Source: Maylandia zebra
Lineage: Eukaryota; Chordata; Actinopteri; Cichliformes; Cichlidae
DNA: 64,000 bases
NCBI RefSeq assembly: GCF_041146795.1
Contig: NC_135177.1
Span: 38,084,060 to 38,148,059, forward strand
Reading direction: 5' to 3'
The translations under genes and the position numbers were made by a program. Positions 44,401 to 63,792 of this stretch are shown here, in pieces (positions within the stretch are counted from its first letter, which is position 1; each line of letters begins with the position of its first letter). The notes below the pieces were generated by a model. That model was not told the origin of the DNA. It was given only the letters and a program-made list of their open reading frames with translations, and ran no database searches.

Positions 44401-47400
44401 TGTTGTGTGTGTTGTGTTGTGTGCGTGTGTTGTGTGTTGTGTGCGTGTGTGTGTTGTATGCATGTGTTGTGTGTGTGTGTTGTGTGTTGTGTGTGTGTGT
44501 TGTGTGCGTGTGTTGTGTGTTGTGTGTGTTGTGTTGTGTGTGTGTGTGTGTGTGTGTTGTGTGTTGTATGCATGTGTTGTGTGTGCGTGTGTTGTGTGCG
44601 TGTGTTGTGTGTGCGTGTGTTGTGTGCGTGTGTTGTGTGCGTGTGTGTTGTGTGTGTGTGTTGTGTGCGTGTGTGTGTGTGTTGTGTGCATGTGTTGTGT
44701 GTTGTGTGCGTGTGTTGTGTGTTGTGTGCGTGTGTTGTGTGTTGTGTGTTGTGTGCGTGTGTGTGTGTGTTGTGTGCGTGTGTGTGTGTGTTGTGTGCGT
44801 GTGTGTGTGTGTGCGTGTGTGTGTGTGTGCGTGTGTGTGTGTGTTGTGTGCGTGTGTTGTGTGTTGTGTGTGTTGTGTGCGTGTGTTGTGTGTTGTGTGT
44901 GTGTGCGTGTGTTGTGTGTGTGTGTGTTGTGTGTGTGTGTTGTGTGTGTGTGTTGTGTGCGTGTGTTGTGTGTTGTGTGTGTGTGTGTGTTGTGTGTTGT
45001 GTGTGTGTGTGTTGTGTGTTGTATGCATGTGTTGTGTGTTGTGTGTGTTGTGTGCGTGTGTTGTGTGTTGTGTGCGTGTGTTGTGTGTTGTGTGCGTGTG
45101 TTGTGTGCGTGTGTGTTGTGTGTGTTGTGTGCGTGTGTTGTGTGTGTGTGTGGCGTGTGCGTGTGTTGTGTGTTGTGTGCGTGTGTTGTGTGTTGTGTGT
45201 GTGTGTTGTGTGTGTTGTGTGTTGTGTGTGTTGTGTGTTGTGTGTTGCGTGTGTTGTGTGCGTGTGTTGTGTGTGTGTGTGTGTGTGCGTGTGTTGTGTG
45301 TTGTGTGTGTTGTGTGTTGTGTGTTGCGTGTGTTGTGTGCGTGTGTTGTGTGTGTGCGTGTGTTGTGCGTGTGTTGTGTGTGTGTGATGAATATTAACTA
45401 CATTTCAGATGGTGGAGCCCATCGAGCTGTATTGGAAGTGCGGCCTGGCGAACCCTCACACCAGCCACTGCCTGGGCAGTGGTCAGATTATGATCAGCTG
45501 CATGGGAGACCCGTCCGGTAACGCCAAAGGTTAGGCCATATCGCAAACCCTGCACGCCACCGCCCCTTTTGTTTGCTGAGAGGCAAATGGGACTCCAGAA
45601 GCCCATGGGTCAGGCCGGTCTTTGAGTTTAACTGCTCATCTTCACTCAGGTGGTTTTGTTCTTCTGGATGGTGAGACGTTCGAGGTGATCAGTAACTGGG
45701 AGCACCAAGGCGAGGCGGCGCCGTTCGGCTACGACTTTTGGTACCAGCCTCGGCACAATGTGATGATCAGCACCGAGTGGGGAGCGCCCAAAGCTCTGGT
45801 TAACGGTTTTAATCCAGCTCATGTCCAAGAAGGTGAGTAAGAGGAAGAGTCTGAACCTCCTCCCAGTGTCCCTCTTTGCTTCTTTCGTGTCCGTCTGTTC
45901 TGGACCCGGCTCTGGTCCCAGTAATCCTTATCAATATAAGTATCCATCAGCTGAGACGCTTTGGGTTCTTGTTGTGTTGCAGGGCTCTATGGCAGCGCCC
46001 TGAATATCTGGGACTGGACCACCCACAAGAAGCTGCAGAGGCTTGATCTAGGAGAAGAGGGTGCCATTCCACTGGAGGTCCGGTTCCTCCATGAGCCGAG
46101 TGCCGCTGAGGGCTACGTGGGCTGTGCACTGAATTCAACCGTCTTCAGATTCTACAAAACGGCAGTGAGTGTGTGGTTCTGTTAAAGATGATCAGCTGAT
46201 CTCTGCAGGCAATAAACGAGGAAGACGAGTTGGAAAAGCAAACTGTGGTGAACAGAGATGGGCAGTAACGCGTTACTTGTAACGCGTTACTGTAATCTGA
46301 TTACTTTTTTCAAGTAACGAGTAAAGTAAGGGATTACTATTGCAAAATCGGTAATTAGATTACCGTTACTTTCCCGTAGGAACGCTGCGTTACTGCGTTA
46401 CTAAAACCGTGATTTTTTGCGAGAATGTCTCATGACAGTGACGTAAGCAAGTGCGACGTTGGTGACAGCAGCTGTGTGCAGATCAACAATGGATAATATA
46501 TCGAGTGCAGAGAGAGTATGAGCGTGCAGCGTTTAAAGTGTGGAAGTACTGACCTTACTTTGAGTTTGATTCCATAAAAAGTGACAAAAACATTAGCGTC
46601 CATCGTGCGTGGGAAGAAAACTTCTTTTTACAGCGAAAAAAACCCCTAAACTTCCAACAAGCACCGAGTAGCTACGACGTAATGGGAAACTCACAGAGAA
46701 ACTCGCGGATTCTTCAACTGACCGCAGCACACCTGCACCAGGGTAAACCTCCGCCTACCCTGCTCCTGCTTTACAGGTGAAAATAGAGCAAAAGGACCGC
46801 TGAGTCTTTGACTTTATTTATTTTCTGCTGTGTTTTACTTGCATCTATTTGAAAGACTGAGTGAAAACACAAAAAATATTTTATTTTATGTGCTGGAATG
46901 TGTAGAAAATAGGTTTAAATGTTAAACTAATTTATTCAAGTCAGAGAATGTTGCATATAATTAAATGTTTTGCTTGATGCATAAAGTTAAAAGATTAAAA
47001 CTGATAAAACAAGTTAAAAAAAGAGACTTTTCCATTTGATTACATTTTGTATGATGGATTATGTAGAAAAAGTAGAATTGGGCTGAAAGATCTATCACTT
47101 TATCACCTCTTCAGGTTGTAAATCGTGTTTTTAAAAAGTAACTAAGTAACTAAGTAATTAATTACTTTTGAAAATAAGTAATCAGTAAAGTAACGGGATT
47201 ACTTTTTGGGGGGAGTAATCAGTAATTAGTTACTGATTACTTTTTTCAAGTAACTTGACCAACACTGGTGGTGAACATTCAGCAGGTTTGAAGGTTAGAC
47301 AGGTGCGACTCACCTGTGCTCCGGCACCAGCTGCTGGAACCACCCACCTCAGACAGCCGATGTTAGCATGCTAGCTGTTAGCGTGTTAGCATGCTGAAGC

Positions 47401-48486
47401 TAACATGCTTTCTGTGTCTCAGGAGGGGGACTGGGCCGCAGAGAAGGTCATCAGCATTCCTAGTAAGAAGGTGGAGGGATGGATGTTGCCCGAGATGCCA
47501 GGTGAGTGCAGTCATTTCCCTTTGATTGCAGTCTTTCACCTGTCTGACCACATCACCTGTCTGTCTGCGCAGGTCTCATCACAGACATCCTGATCTCACT
47601 GGATGACCGTTATCTGTACTTCAGTAACTGGCTGCATGGTGACATCAGACAATATGACATCACAGACCGCAGAAACCCACGGCTCGTCGGCCAGGTGTGG
47701 TTTTATCACCCTGTCGGGTGATGTCACTGAATATGTGGATCGTTAGCACAAGACCGCTTATCTGTCTGTCTCTTCCAGGTGTTCTTGGGAGGAAGCATTG
47801 TCAGGGACGGACCCATCAGAGTCCTGGAGGACCCAGAGAACCAGGAGCAGCCCCGCCCCTGCATCATAAAGGTATCACAAAGCAGAGAGGCAGGAAGCAG
47901 CACACCTGTCGCTCTGTAGAAGAACCGGTGTCTTCTTAGCCCCTGATAGAGTAACCATGGTTACACGATAACCCCAGGAGGGGGTACAGGTGTAGACTGC
48001 ACCTGCAGAGACATAAATGGATTTAAATGTTCCTCATGCTGTACATCCGTCCCAACTGTTCTGTGTCTCACCTGTGTCCATCTCAGGGGAAGCGTATCGC
48101 TGGAAGTCCTCAGATGCTGCAGCTCAGTCTGGACGGGCGGCGCCTCTACACGACCACGTCTCTGTACAGCGGCTGGGACAAACAGTTTTACCCCGACATG
48201 ATCAGGTGCGATCCTTGACCCCACAGGGGTTCCACCTCAGTCCACCTGGACCTATTTCATGACTCACAGGATGCTGCTGTGGTGCTCATGTGTGCACATG
48301 CTTATTACTGTGTCTGTGCTCAGGGAGGGATCAGTGATGATGCAGATCAATGTGGACACTGTGGATGGCGGTCTGGCCCTGAATGAGGACTTCCTGGTGG
48401 ATTTTGGTAAAGAGCCCGACGGTCCGGTTCTGGCCCACGAGCTGCGGTACCCCGGCGGAGACTGTACCTCCGACATCTGGCTGTGA
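38401..48486 (+). CDS. selenbp1: Selenium-binding protein 1 (methanethiol oxidase)
   Basis: Twelve exons: 38401-38404, 39660-39713, 41710-41822, 41977-42162, 45409-45529, 45650-45832, 45983-46164, 47423-47501, 47573-47694, 47779-47871, 48087-48205, 48324-48486. The sum is 1,419 nt, 472 aa, the same length as human SELENBP1. Exon 1 carries only ATGG. Conserved blocks are [131 protein letters not shown] and the C-terminus [15 protein letters not shown]. Cys56 corresponds to the selenium-binding Cys57 of human. The enzyme oxidises methanethiol to formaldehyde, H2S and H2O2 in the cytosol. Introns carry a 2-kb TG array and a fresh hAT element, but the frame is intact. Confidence 0.95.
38554..39224 (+). 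mobile_element. hAT-like element (copy 2, truncated), selenbp1 intron 1
   Basis: It starts TAGTGATGGG and is collinear with the reverse complement of 35563-34875. It carries the same BED-finger start ([16 protein letters not shown]) and lacks about 30 bp near 38745. Similarity ends after GGAAAAAGC at about 39224, so the second terminus is missing. It begins 150 bp after the selenbp1 start exon. Confidence 0.75.
39795..40075 (-). mobile_element. LINE 3' tail fragment
   Basis: TCAAGTCAAGTCAACTTTAT followed by A/T-rich sequence with ACAATATACAATAT resembles the 3' end of fish L2-type LINEs read backwards. No coding sequence remains. It lies in selenbp1 intron 2. Confidence 0.4.
40420..41595. 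other. Unclassified sequence in selenbp1 intron 2, possible LTR-like insertion
   Basis: A stretch unlike its flanks begins near TGTTAAGGTCCACATAATTG and ends near a GGCTGTAGAAGCTGT stretch. GAGAT occurs on both outer sides. It has no open frames of note and contains a (TG)n run near 40847-40865. This might be a solo LTR, but the ends do not have the full TG...CA form, so the class is open. Confidence 0.25.
42395..42778 (+). mobile_element. SINE-like repeat, full copy (GGATGGATGGA tail)
   Basis: The head GGCGGCACGGTGGCACGGTG continues to GTGGTTAGCACTG (A-box-like) and CCTGAGTTCAATTCC (B-box-like). Then come GGAGTTTGCATGTTCTCC, GACAGACTGGCGACCTGTCC and the tail GGATGGATGGA. It is a widespread teleost repeat, in selenbp1 intron 4. 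A C-run (about 18 C) lies just upstream at 42268-42285. Confidence 0.75.
43397..45386. repeat. selenbp1: 2-kb TG-rich minisatellite in selenbp1 intron 4
   Basis: Nearly 2,000 bp are built from TGTG, TTGTG, GCGTG and GCATG words, such as TTGTGTGCGTG and TTGTGTGTTGTGTG. Almost only G and T occur on the plus strand, with rare C in GCG/GCA. All reading frames on the plus strand and several on the minus stay open, giving false Cys/Val and His/Thr proteins of up to 743 codons. It ends 22 bp before the exon at 45409. Confidence 0.95.
46253..47267. mobile_element. hAT-like non-autonomous element with perfect 8-bp TSD, selenbp1 intron 7
   Basis: Ends CAGAGATGGGCA and (reverse complement of the right end) CAGTGTTGGTCA are imperfect inverted repeats. 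Identical GTGGTGAA duplications lie at 46245-46252 and 47268-47275. Subterminal GTAACG/AGTAAC repeats sit at both ends. The 1,015-bp interior has no transposase. An older relative is at 11520-11815. Confidence 0.88.
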
Positions 48487-48627
48487 AGCCATGATCATCC
48501 TGAGCCTCAGAGTCCAAACACATTTGAGAACAGCTCAGGCAGGAGTCTGATCTCCATGTAACTTCTGGTGTCACCATCACGCATTAGAATAACTTTGTTG
48601 TCCATCACATCGGCCGCAGGAAAAAAA

Positions 48628-48632
48628 ACATA

Positions 48633-48663
<31 letters not shown>

Positions 48664-49270
48664 AACTTTATTAATCCCTCGGGTGGGTCCTCTGGGAAAT
48701 TCGATTTCCAAAAAAGCACAGCACCGACAGAAGTTACAGAGTTATACACACACACACATATATATATAAATACAGAGACAATATAAATAAAATATACGAA
48801 GGGGATAAATAGAATAAATAGGAATAAAAATAAAAATACAAGTGAATTGCACATTTCAAGTATTGAGTCTATTGCACCGTTGACTATTTACAAAAGTATT
48901 GCACAAAAGGTATTGCACAGTGAGGTGAAGAGGCACTACAGCTTAGTTGTTCCCTCCTTTGTCCCCCTGTCTCCCCTCCCTCTCCCCTCCAGAGAGGAGT
49001 TAAACAGTTTGATGGCGTGTGGGACAAAGGAGTTTTTAAGTCTGTTAGTTCTTGTCTTTGGGAGAAGCAACCTGTCACTGAACAGACTCTTCTGATTGTT
49101 TATGGCCGTGTGCAGAGGATGCCCAGCATTGTTCATAATGTCCATCAGTTTCTTTAATGTCCTTTTCTCTGGCACTGTCACCAGAGTGTCCAGCTTCATG
49201 CCGACCACAGAGCTAGCCTTCCTGATCAGTTTCTCCAGCCTGGATGAGTCCTTCTTTGGAGGAATTGAGC
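48628..49270 (-). mobile_element. L2-type LINE 3' fragment
   Basis: On the minus strand an open frame (49208-48936) is the C-terminus of an L2-like ORF2: GHPLHTAINNQKSLF, TRTNRLKNSFVPHAIKLFNS. It is followed by a 3' UTR ending in AACTTTATTAATCCC-type sequence and a (TAAGA)n pentanucleotide tail at 48631-48661. It begins 140 bp after the selenbp1 stop and may supply or interrupt the 3' UTR. Confidence 0.65.
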
Positions 49271-49339
49271 CTCAGCAGATGTGTCCATGTTTTGTTCATT
49301 ATTCCAAAGCTTCCTCACTGAGTCTCCATCCAGCCTGGG

Positions 49340-50500
49340 AAGAGCAGGTTAAAGGGCCATTACGCTTTATTCCACACTGCCATGTGTTTCAGGTCAACTT
49401 TGAACTTCCAAATTCAGGTGAAGCGCCACCCTCACGTCCTCCCTGCAGGTACAGCGCTCTGCTCACGCTGTTGAAAGCCAGCAGGACGGAAAATGCAGAA
49501 TGCTCCTTAAATCGTTCCGGCTCAGGGGAAACTCCCAGAGTTTTACAGACTTCATCTTCACAACATCCGCCTTTCCCCGCTCGCTCTATTCCTACCTCAT
49601 GAATCAGATCAGTGATTCAATCAACTGATCGATCAAACAGTGTCAGTCGAGGTATGCGCACAAACACCAGCAGGGATAGCTCTGAGGTACCCCTGAGCAA
49701 GGTACCAATAAAGTATACATTATTATTATTATTGTTATTATTATTATCATTATTATCATTATCGCGTGTTGAAGAAGAGCTGGATCACAGCAGCTTGTTT
49801 TTGTAATGCTCCTTTCAGCCACTAGAGGCTCCACTACCAGGTTAAACTCACCTGCTCTTCTCCTGTCTGAGAGAAAATTCAACTCAGTAAACAAAAATCA
49901 GATCAAAGGCTTTTCTTGTTGAATCAATGACGTCTGTAAAATGTTCTTTAATGTTCACACGCCAGCTGAAATTAAAACTTTATCACAAAGATGCTGCGGC
50001 TTGTTTTTCTGTCTCAGCTTTGCTTTGCTGTTTGCAGATTATCTGTCTGTCAATTGATTGTCTCATCTGAGCACCAGCAGCTGCTGTAAACTTTTAGTTT
50101 CTCCTCTCTGTGATAAACTGCTGATAAATATGAGAGCTGACACTCTGATCACCTGTGAGACGCCAGAACACTCGGTGAAATAGATTGATTGTACACCCTA
50201 TGGCCAGTGGGGGGCGCTGGTAGGGCCAACTGGACCTCAGCACCACTGTAACCTTTAAGCACTCCTTTGCACGCACACACACACAGCAGTGTACGGGTTT
50301 AACTTCACTGCAGTGAATGGCTGAGTGCAAAACGAGTTCACCTGAGAATCTTCAGGTGAGCCTGAGGAGCTGAGGACTGGAAGAAGAGACGGGGACTGCG
50401 AAACATCGAGGCTCACACCTTTTCATCTGAGCGGAGATGAAACAGCTTTGTGCTGCTGTGTGATGTTCATGAAAACATTTGAAGCTCTCTGAATAATAAT
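49340..50500. other. Intergenic selenbp1-pi4kb, no gene seen
   Basis: No supported exon is present. A (TTA)n simple repeat lies at 49718-49760. rfx5, which lies between these genes in human, was not found here. Confidence 0.5.
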
Positions 50501-50509
50501 TTAAATTTT

Positions 50510-51705
50510 TTTTTTTTTTGCCTGTCCCGTTTGGCTCTTTTGCCATCAGAATTGTTGTCTAAAGGCAAAGAAAGATGCCCAACGGATTTACTTTACCAAC
50601 TGGACCGTCCCAGCCTTGCCGTAATGGTCCATTTGATTCACCTTTTATTGTTTATTTTATTTTCACTTGCTGAATACGGGACAGACTTGACTGGGGGAAA
50701 GAAGGGGAGAAAGAAAGAGGGAAAGAGAAACAGCTGAGAAGAGGGACGGGGGAGAAGGGCAAAAAACAAAAACCAACAGAATGAGCAGAAAAAAAAAATG
50801 CATATATCAATCACCTGGATCACCTGCTGAGAAAGAAAAAAGAAAACAAGCAGAAGAGAACAAGAGTAATAGAATAAACAGCATCACAATGATATATGGG
50901 AATATGACAGTAAATACTAAATGTTAAACATTATTGTGCAGCACATAAGATCAACAGAACACAGTGTGCTTTGAGGTAGGAGCCAAAAAGGGTGTAGTTT
51001 GTGGGTGTGATCACCCGTGTGTACACCTGTGAGCATGGACGCGCTTGTTTTTAAAAGGTTCCTTCATGTAATGATCTGCTAGAGGGTGTGGGGGGGCCAC
51101 AGCCCCGTCCTCCAGGGCGTGAAGCAGGTATGGAGGAGATCAAAACTCCAGACATCCAGAGGCCCCCAGAACACAAGAGACCAAGGAAGACCAACAGAGG
51201 GGCAGCCGCGCCACTGTCCCAGAAAGAGCTGAGGAGAGTCCCAGATGAGGGCTCACTCAGCAGCCGCCAAGGAGTGAGCCGGTGTGTACCTGGACGCCCA
51301 TCCCCGGACACAAAGAACCACCAACGCACCGATGTCTGAGGGAGTCCGCCACTGGCAGGGGAAGTGGTGGTAGGGGGAGATAGGCCTCCAAACCTTGGAG
51401 GGCCTGAGATGTCCCCAGAGAGGTGGCGCCTGACACCCAACCTGACATATAGACACAGACATACAGGCACACACAGACACAAACATCCATTCCCACCCTC
51501 ATGCTCTCATATGCACTTACTCCACACTCAACCAACGTGGAGACAGACATAAAGAGACGCTGTGCACACGATCACACTCCCCAAGCGTACTCTACAAACC
51601 GGGTCTATGTACCCTTGCCCCTGGAGGGGGAACTGCACCCAGACCCAGGTGGTGTTTAAATTTTTTAACAGAGCGGAGGAGGCGGAGTCTTTGACGTCAG
51701 TTACG
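50510..51705. repeat. Unclassified interspersed repeat
   Basis: Purine-rich (50690-50760) and CA-rich (51440-51500) stretches surround a GGGGGGGCCACAGCCCCGTC motif. The composition and lack of conserved coding sequence suggest a LINE 5' region or other repeat, but no diagnostic domain is present. Confidence 0.3.
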
Positions 51706-51713
51706 TGTTGAAA

Positions 51714-53362
51714 CAGGGGCGATTCTAGGATCAGAGCTTTGGGGGTGCTGAGCACCCAGAGAGCTGCCCAGCCAGGCAAGATAAACCCCGTCTCTGTCAG
51801 TCCCTGCATCCTTAAACGTTGTCCCGAGTTCTCTCTGAATGTCTCCTTGGTGCATTTAAACCCCTGCTCCTCCCTGTCCTCATCGTCTGTTGTCTTCGTC
51901 TCCATTATCAGTCATCATAATTTTACCATCTCTGTGCAAGTCTGCAAATTTCTTTATTAAATCATAAGATTCTTAAATTCATCAAGTCCCTCTGTGCCTG
52001 GGTCCTCGTCACAAAACATGACATCACTGCTTTGCACATTTGAACACAATTTAATCCCACATTTGTGAAAGAAAAGAAAAACACTTTTTTGAAAAGTCTG
52101 TAACAAAACCATCAAATCTGATAAAGGTTATTTAAATGCTGCTAAAGAAGAATGGATTGGAATAGAAAAATATATATGCTAACCTTAGTTACTGGGAGAA
52201 TAATGAATGATGCTCACAGTGAGTAAGAAGTAAACTGAGAGCATTTTTTGGACAGAGATTCACTTTTAAAGTGTGTGTGTAATATAATACAGACACATAA
52301 AAAACACTCCCAAAACAGAATAAATTATTACAAAATATTAATAAAAACTATAAAAATAGAGGCAACTTTGCCTGTGGTAGAATGTATACAATGTATGAAA
52401 AAATCTTTACTGCAGATGCTAATTTTACTCATTTAGTAAAACTAATTTTGTGTTGTAAGATTTATGACTTTCATGCTTTCATAGTGGTGCTTGGGACAGC
52501 TTGACCTTTTATCAGGTGGTCCACACTGTAACAAGTGTGAGAAACATTGATAAGTGTGTGTGTGCTTTTGGAAAACATTTAAAGCTGCTGTACAGAATCT
52601 TTGAAACAAGCTTAAAACACTTTTAGAAACAGAGCATCTGCTTCTCTTTACAGCTGCTCGCTCCACCAGGGCTGTTTGGCTCTTTCTGATAGTGAGCACA
52701 TGTGATGCACGTACTGCGGCAGTCATGCAGACAACTGGACGGTCCAAAGGTTGCCCCCCTATTACTGGCTGAGGTTTTAGTAGAGCTGTGGCTGAACCAC
52801 ATAAAAATATATCATTAATTTTAATCTCCCCGATCAATGATAATGTTATGTTGGAATGTTGTTAAAGAGGCTCAAAGTGTTTCAGCCCAGTTTGTTTAGC
52901 AGATTCTGTTTAGCAGCTTTAATACAGGGAGGACACAACTTCCAGACTGTGAGCAAAATCAGGTTTTTCTCTTTGTCAGTTTCACAGTTTCTGCCTGTCA
53001 CTGCTCCCTGTCTGTTTGCTTACCTGGTTCTTCCTGACCTTGTACTTTCTCCTCACGTTCCCTCTTTCCTCTCTCCCTCTTTGGACTGACAATCGAACAC
53101 AAATAGATTCAATTAGATGAAAAATTACATTAATATGAAAAAAATACTTTTAAGATCACTAATGAAAAAGTCCTCTCTCAGTGTACTTTAAACCAAAAGG
53201 CAAATAACCAAACCACACGAACATCTAATAAAAGATATAAATATTGAAACACTGATCCAACATTATTCTTGATTGAGGGATCATTTGATTTTACACTTTT
53301 ACCTGAATGTGGCTCTTTTTTTTGAAAAAAAACTTCCTTATATCCATTATGAACCTGGCTGT

Positions 53363-53445
<83 letters not shown>

Positions 53446-54110
53446 AGGAGTTATAAGGTTAATGGGCATCCAGTCAGTTAGTATCCATTTCAAACAGGAC
53501 AGTGGTAACAACAGCAGGCTGCAGACAATTTTAAGTTTTAGGTTTTAAACAGGCTGTATACATTTCAGTGGGAGCAACAGGACGGTCAAATGTCGCTGAT
53601 TTTACTACAGAGCAGGAGGGATTGTAGGACAGCAAACATCGCCGAAAAACACATTTCCAACACTGCAGGTTACCTGGTGTAATGTTTTTCAGCTAAAAAG
53701 AAACATGTTCTGACTCCTACCAACTATATAAAGAGTAACTGAAGGTTAAATGCAGCTAATATGTCCTGTTTTAAGCCAGGCACTTACGCCTCCGCTCCGC
53801 TGCGTCTCAGCCACCATCGCTCTGGCAGCAACGGCGCTAGAGCCAGAGCAGGGGAGAGCTGGAACAAACCATTTTATCTATATTTTTGTTGTTAAAATGT
53901 AACGTCTCAAACAAGTACAGTACTGTATGCTTTTTATATTTTTAGTAGTGTGTCACACAAACAGCAAATATTGTCAAAAAAAAAAAAAAGAAATCTTTGG
54001 GGGTGCTTTGATTCATTTTGGGGGTGCTTAAGCACCCCCAAAATGAATAAGCACCCCCAAAATGCTTAAGGTGCTTAAGCACCCCCAAAAATGGGCTAAA
54101 ATCGGCCCTG
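51714..54110. mobile_element. 2.4-kb hAT-like element with perfect 8-bp TSD
   Basis: Ends are CAGGGGCGATTCTAG and (reverse complement of the right end) CAGGGCCGATTTTAG. The 8-bp duplications TGTTGAAA at 51706-51713 and 54111-54118 are identical. Near both ends are GGGGGTGCTNAGCACCC-type palindromes; several copies stack at 54000-54090. No transposase frame is visible, so it is non-autonomous. A (CA)n of about 37 units lies inside. Its right end is only about 50 bp upstream of the pi4kb 5' exon. Confidence 0.88.
53368..53444. repeat. (CA)n microsatellite
   Basis: About 37 uninterrupted CA units lie within the 2.4-kb hAT-like element. Confidence 0.95.
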
Positions 54111-54118
54111 TGTTGAAA

Positions 54119-54321
54119 TGACCCTGCTGGGGGGATTTCTGTGATGGTTTGAGGCGCTGCAATGGCCGTTCACCGCCTCAGGGGGCGCTGCTCAGACACG
54201 GTGAGAGAACCGAGGAGCGCAGAGGAAGAAGAGAAGCAGCGGCTGAGACGATGGCCGGACTCTATCAATGGACCCGAGCTGGACTTAAAACATAATTTCA
54301 CGCGCACTGAGCCATCACCAG
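54119..54321 (+). promoter_or_regulatory. pi4kb: Inferred pi4kb 5' UTR exon with upstream ORF
   Basis: GC-rich sequence ends at a strong donor (CCAG, then GTAAGA at 54322). Spliced to the acceptor before 55577, it carries an ATG at 54162 (G at -3, G at +4). This ATG opens a 63-codon frame that stops at TGA 55606-55608, overlapping the pi4kb start codon. The exon is inferred from splice sites and position only. Confidence 0.5.
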
Positions 54322-55604
54322 GTAAGAAGAGCTTACCTGGGAACACCTGGACATGTTAGCACACCGGCTGGGCTCACCTGTCCCCGCACCGCTACTAATG
54401 TTAGCTTAGCACGGAGCTTTAAAAGGGGACTGCGCGCAGGCAGCAACAGTTGGCCTGCTAATGCTAAGCTAAGCTAGGCTAATAGGCTGCAGCTAATAGA
54501 GCCGCTCGGTCAGCTGACTAACGGCCTGGTGACGGTCAGCTGACTAGAGGACCAAAGCAAATATGGGGAACAGCGGCCTCAGAGCTAGAATAGGGTCACT
54601 GGGACAGCTGACGGTCAGCCATCAAATGGCCTGTTAGTTTAATGCCAGGCTAACAGCTGATTTCTGGTCCCGATGACCTCTGACCCCGGGAGGTCACGCC
54701 TGTACAGCTCAAGTGGTCTGAGGTGGGGCTACAAAGATAAACGTGTGGGTGTTTTGAAGGTGTCTCACCTGACTTGAAACCAGTTCAACGCACTCAGGTT
54801 GCCCCTATCAGGCCCCTTGACGTCATCAGTCACAGGGGCGTGGTTATCAAACTGAGCGGACAGGGGTTGTCAAACTTACAACACACACACCTGTCCTGGT
54901 GACTCACTCCGCTTTTTTATTATTTCTTCTCTGTAAATCACCTGTTAATGATTGATCACGTGCAGACTTCGCCCCTCATGTGAATGCCTGGCCAGATTTA
55001 TTGATGATGTGAGGAGCGCACCTCCCAGGGATCAGGGACACAAACCACACCCACCCCAGCATCACACCTGCTGTGTGACTGAGCTTGTTTTATAGAGGGC
55101 AGTCTCTCTGATCAATAACTGATTATTTGATATGGCTGAAGCTCAGAGACTTGCTCAGGTGCGCTCTCACCTGTAACTGTTTCAGACAGTCTCTCTCCTC
55201 GGCTGTGACGTGAGCGAGCTGCACGCTTCCTGTGGTCGGCGAGTGTAGACGTAGACAGAAAATAGTTCCTCCTGCTCAGAGGAAGGTTTGTTATGTCTTT
55301 GTTGAGCAGCAGAGCAGTGATTGATTGATCCTGATTGGGATCTGTTTTACTCTGACGCTGAAAAGCAAAGATCTGCAAATTAGCACTTCCTGTTTCGTAA
55401 TGCATGATCGATCAGCAGATTGATCAGTTGATGATGTTGTCTGATGGTTGTGAACATGCCGTCATTCCTGTGACCGGTGCCTAGCTCGCCACACAACCCC
55501 CCCTCGCCGCTGACTCATTGACCAATCAGCTAAACTGACAACACACAGCCTGACCTTTGACCTCTCTGTCTTTCAGTGCCAGAGGGTGGAGCTAACTGGC
55601 AGCC

Positions 55605-63792
<8,188 letters not shown>

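Noticed and set aside
43290..45521. Open frames of 540-743 codons on both strands
   Set aside because: They are produced by the TG-rich array, which contains almost no stop triplets. The predicted proteins are Cys/Val or His/Thr repeats and lie in an intron of selenbp1.
54162..54321. Coding first exon for pi4kb
   Set aside because: When spliced to the next exon its frame meets TGA at the pi4kb start codon, so it is at most an upstream ORF.
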